From NCBI GenBank assembly GCA_030159075.1, contig BROG01000644.1:310001-374000 (forward strand): DNA of 64,000 bases, given 5' to 3'. Source of the stretch: Atrina japonica (Eukaryota; Mollusca; Bivalvia; Pterioida; Pinnidae). Below, one piece after another: positions 51,935 through 64,000 of this stretch; the first letter of the stretch is position 1; each line of letters starts with the position of its first letter. The notes beneath the pieces were generated by a model, which was not told the DNA's origin, searched no databases, and saw only the letters and a list, made by a program, of their open reading frames with translations. The translations under genes were made by a program, and so were the position numbers.

Positions 51935-52975
51935 TTAGCCCACCATCAACAGATGGTGGGCTATTCAAATCGCCGTAGTCTGTTTGTCCTGAACAATTCT
52001 TGTTATCGCTATTTCTCAGAAAGTATTGAAGGGATCTCCTTGAACTTTGACATCAAAATTCCCCTTGAAGTCTAGTTGTGCATATTGCATTTTCAGAGAG
52101 ATCAGAATCCAATATGACCGACAAGGGACCATCTTGGATTTTGACCAGGAAGTTTGTTACCGCTACTTCTCGGAAAGGATGCAGGGATGTCATTAAAATT
52201 TTAAAAGAAGGTTCGTCTTGAGTTCTTATAGTGCATACCGGTATTACAATTTCAGAGAGATTGGAATCCAAAATGACCAACAGGTGGCCATCTTTGATTT
52301 TGACCAAAGGAAGTTTGTTACCACTATTTCTCATAAAGGACTGAAAGGATCTCCTTGAAATTAAGCATGAAGGTTCCCCTTGAGATCTAGTTGTGCAATT
52401 TATATTTTCAGAGAGATTGGATTCCAACATGGCTGACAGGTGGCCATCTTGGATTTTGACAATGGAAGTATGTTAGGCCTACCCCAATTTCTCAGTAAGT
52501 ACTGAAGGGATCTTGTTTAAATTTAACATGAAGTTTCCCTTGGAGGTCTAGTTGGGCATATTACATTTTCAGAGAGATCAGAAGCCAACATGGCTGACAA
52601 GCTGCCATTTTGGATTTTTTCAAAGGAGGTTTGTTACCGTTTATATTTCTCAAAAAATACTGTAGAGATCTCATTGAAATTTGACATGAGGGTTGCCTTT
52701 GAAGTTTGAGGTCTAGTTGTGCATATTACATTTTCAGAAGGAACAGAATCCAACAATGCTGGCAGGTGACCATGTTGAATTCCACTTTCTCTGAAAATAT
52801 AATATATTCAGTTGAAGTTCAATTTCATTATAATCATGTGAAAAAAATACTGGTATTTCACAGTATTGTGGATTTAAGTTCAAATTCAATGGTGTGACAC
52901 AAAAGAAGAGACGTAGAACATGCAATGGTGGGCACCAAGATGCCCCCGGAATCTTGTTTTTTTTTTTTGTTATTG
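51935..52975. mobile_element. Repeat element with AGCCCACCATC / GGTGGGC ends
   Basis: Opens with AGCCCACCATCAACAGATGG folding on TGGTGGGCT, and closes with CAATGGTGGGCACCAAGATG and CCCCCGGAATCTTG. The interior has about five repeats of a 110 to 120-bp unit (TTTCTCAGAAAGTATTGAAG, GGATCTCCTTGAA, GTCTAGTTGTGCATATT, TTTTCAGAGAGATCAGAATC, GCCATCTTGGATTTTGAC). I recognise this as a common bivalve genomic repeat type. Open frames inside it (for example 52053-52430 minus) are not genes. Confidence 0.65.
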
Positions 52976-53544
52976 TATATCAATCCAAGAATAGCCGCCC
53001 GGAATTCTTGTGTTTTTTTTTTTTTGTTATTGTATATCAATCCAAGTAGAAAAAAAGGAAAGAAATTTTCTTTTACAAAAAATGCAGCTAATGAATGAGA
53101 CATCATAAACTGAATAAAGAATTGACAACAAATGAAAATATATTATACTTTTCAGTTTACTGACTACATGTATGTTTCAAGATACACATTTTCATACTAT
53201 GACATATATCAAATATACAAAGATTTAGATTTGTAATCTGGAAATCTGGAAATGTGTTATCCAGAACATAGACAGTGGGTGTTCTAAATTTACTTTACAC
53301 AAAATGATATCATATGGCACTTTGATGACTGCTAGGGCTTCCTTTGTTTCATCTTTAGACAGAAAACACGAAAGTCCTTGCTCATCTTTAGTTACACATA
53401 AATATACATCTAGATGAAAAATACATTATCATGGATTCTCATGTTCTACTGGCATATTTAATCGTATATCTTTTTCCATTACAGAAATTTGCAATTGAAA
53501 CTGAGCAGTTTTTAATAACTTGAATAAGTTTGTCAAAATGGGTA

Positions 53545-54070
53545 AATGGCTGACAAACAACTTGGCACCCTCAAAATTGCTATTACATGACAGATGGGCA
53601 CCCTCTGAACTGCTGCCACAAGACAGATTGGCATCCCTTATACAGCTGCCACCTGACAGATTGGCCATCTCTAAACTGCTGCCACCTGACAGATTGGTCA
53701 TCTTTAAACTTCTGCCACTTGACAGATTAGCACCCTCTAAAATTATGCCACATGACAAATTGGCATCCTCTTAACTGCTGTCACATGACAGATTGGCACC
53801 CTGTAAACTGCTGCCACTTGACAGATTGACAGATTGGATTAGCACCCTTAAAATTAAATGACAAATTTCTGCTGTCACATGACAGATTGGTCCCTGTAAA
53901 CTCTGCCAAACTGCAGCCACCTGACTGACAAACAGATTGGCCATCTATAAACTGCTGCCACTTGACAGATTGGCACCCTCTAAACTGCTGCCACCTGACA
54001 GATTGGCCATCTCTAAACTGATGCCACTTGACAGATTGGCCATCTCTAAACTGATGCCACTTGACAGATA
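53545..54070. repeat. 30-bp minisatellite, about 14 copies
   Basis: Unit near CTAAACTGCTGCCACTTGAC followed by AGATTGGCAC or GGCCATCT. Both strands carry open frames because the period is a multiple of three. Confidence 0.92.
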
Positions 54071-54894
54071 ATTCAATGTTCAATAAGGAACATTTAACAA
54101 ATGATTACAAATTCCACAATGGAAAACTGTTACTTTGACAATTTAGATACTGATACAGCCAAGTTACAAGTTTTATAAATATTATCTGCAAGAGAGTAAT
54201 TGAGAGAATCCGACTTTACCATGGCAACAAAGTCAAAATAAACCCATTCGTTTAATCTACAACTTTGACATAGCCATCCTGTAAATAGTGTTCAGAATTA
54301 AGACTTCTCAAAAGGACAGACCTCTAATGCCCCAATCGAGTCAAAGAAAAAGAAATGTGGCATGTGCTGCAATGCACTGGAATAGAGGAGTCATGAATAT
54401 ATTTTAAAATTTCAATGCAAAATGGCAAAATCTGGTGAATTTCAGAGATATTTGTTTTTACAGGTTTTCATTGATGTCCTGTTGATGCTTATAAATTCTA
54501 CTACCTATATTAGATATGAATAGGCTGATATGGCCCACTCACTGATGACATTTCTGCCAGATTTTTAGAGTGTCAGAGTTCAACTTTACTGCATCACATC
54601 GTGACATGGCATGTGAATGTGTGAGTCTCACGAACAATACTTGATACTCGTAAGCTCTGAAATGAACATTTCATGATTTTACATCAGTTGATTATTGACA
54701 TTTGTATGATTTAAGAATTATTTCTTTTTCATTTAAACTACACAAATACATGTACGTAAGAATAATACCTCACCTCAAATATCACAATACACATTCATTA
54801 ACAATAAATGTAAATGTTTTGAAGTACAGTAAATGATAATATCCCTGATTTACAACAAAACTCGATGTACAGTTCTTCCCAAAACTTGTATACA

Positions 54895-55190
54895 ACATAT
54901 AAACTCGACTTCTGAGAACAACAAGGACCTACAATGCTGAGCAACTGTTTTATGTGACACAAATGTACAATTAAAGTCTGACTTCTGAGAACGATTACTC
55001 CTTACAGTTTTATTCTACAACAAGGACCTACAGACACAGGCATACTGAGCAATTGTTTTAAGTGACTGTACACAAATGTACAATTAAAGTCCGACTTCTG
55101 AGAACGATAACTCCTTACAGTGTCATTCTACAAGGACCTACAAAAACAGGCATGCTGAACAATTGTTTTATGTGACTACACAAAAGTACA
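54895..55190. repeat. Tandem repeat in HDAC3 3'UTR region, 3 copies
   Basis: Three copies sharing GACTTCTGAGAACGAT, CAAGGACCTACA, GGCATACTGAGCAATTGTTT and CAAATGTACAATTAAAGT, of about 76 to 111 bp. The copies lie 190 to 480 bases past the HDAC3 stop, so they are probably transcribed. Confidence 0.8.
55009..55014 (-). promoter_or_regulatory. Candidate HDAC3 polyadenylation signal
   Basis: AATAAA on the minus strand, about 365 bases downstream of the HDAC3 stop codon. It lies inside a local tandem repeat (54895-55190), so its use is uncertain. Confidence 0.35.
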
Positions 55191-55378
55191 TTGGCAGTAG
55201 TCTGTTTGTGTTATCATGTACTAGAGTTACAAGCTTCTTTGATTACTTTCAACTTTATCAACATGGAGAATTATTGTGAAGACCCCGAGAGTGTTGTCTC
55301 TGCATGGCATGCTTATGTGTTAACACTCATTACAATTGCACTTTTGTTACAACACAATCCACGAGTCCATAAATTCTG

Positions 55379-64000
<8,622 letters not shown>

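Noticed and set aside
52053..52430. 125-codon minus-strand frame
   Set aside because: Lies wholly inside the repeated units of the AGCCCACCATC element.
53429..53774. Minus-strand frame resembling pentapeptide repeats (ANLSGGSSLE)
   Set aside because: It is a 30-bp minisatellite; the frame is equally open on the other strand and shows no start or splice context.

Overview
The window is eukaryotic nuclear DNA: AT-rich, with long introns, GT-AG splice sites, many simple repeats and many dispersed short elements. The repeat repertoire suggests a marine mollusc, most likely a bivalve. It includes tRNA-derived SINEs with a tail running ACCTAAGCTGATTTTGTGAG, an element opening AGCTCACCTGGCC, an element opening AGCCCACCATCA, and MITEs with CAGTGGAACCT ends. 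This assignment comes from recalled repeat flavour, not a search.

Two protein-coding genes are supported, converging tail to tail. On the + strand, twelve exons (10925 to 49238) encode the C-terminal 935 residues of a homologue of SPATA1 (spermatogenesis-associated protein 1). All exon phases fit and the summed coding length is a multiple of three. The 5' exons were not found in the first 10.9 kb and probably lie upstream. The protein is much enlarged in the middle by Ser/Pro/Arg-rich disordered sequence, a Glu/Arg-rich helix and a 1044-bp exon with a 3 x 21-residue repeat. The conserved coiled-coil C-terminus is intact. On the - strand, six exons (64000 down to 55379) encode the C-terminal 181 residues of histone deacetylase 3 (HDAC3). 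These include the zinc-ligand Asp and the catalytic Tyr. Its upstream exons lie beyond 64000.

Region by region: 1 to 10924 is non-coding flank or intron with minisatellites, SINEs and a MITE. 10925 to 49238 is SPATA1, with large introns full of SINEs, at least five TA-flanked MITEs, (TA)n tracts, minisatellites and a perfect 72-bp palindrome. 49239 to 55378 is the intergenic and 3'UTR interval, which is almost wholly repeats. 55379 to 64000 is the HDAC3 3' half.

The most unusual signal is in HDAC3. The 5' splice sites of two consecutive exons each sit at the edge of a tandem repeat whose unit contains the splice donor: 28 copies of a 44-bp unit at one, and 4 copies of a 40-bp unit at the other. 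The spliceosome therefore faces a ladder of near-identical decoy donors directly downstream of the real one. No virus, toxin, CRISPR, operon or prokaryotic feature was seen.
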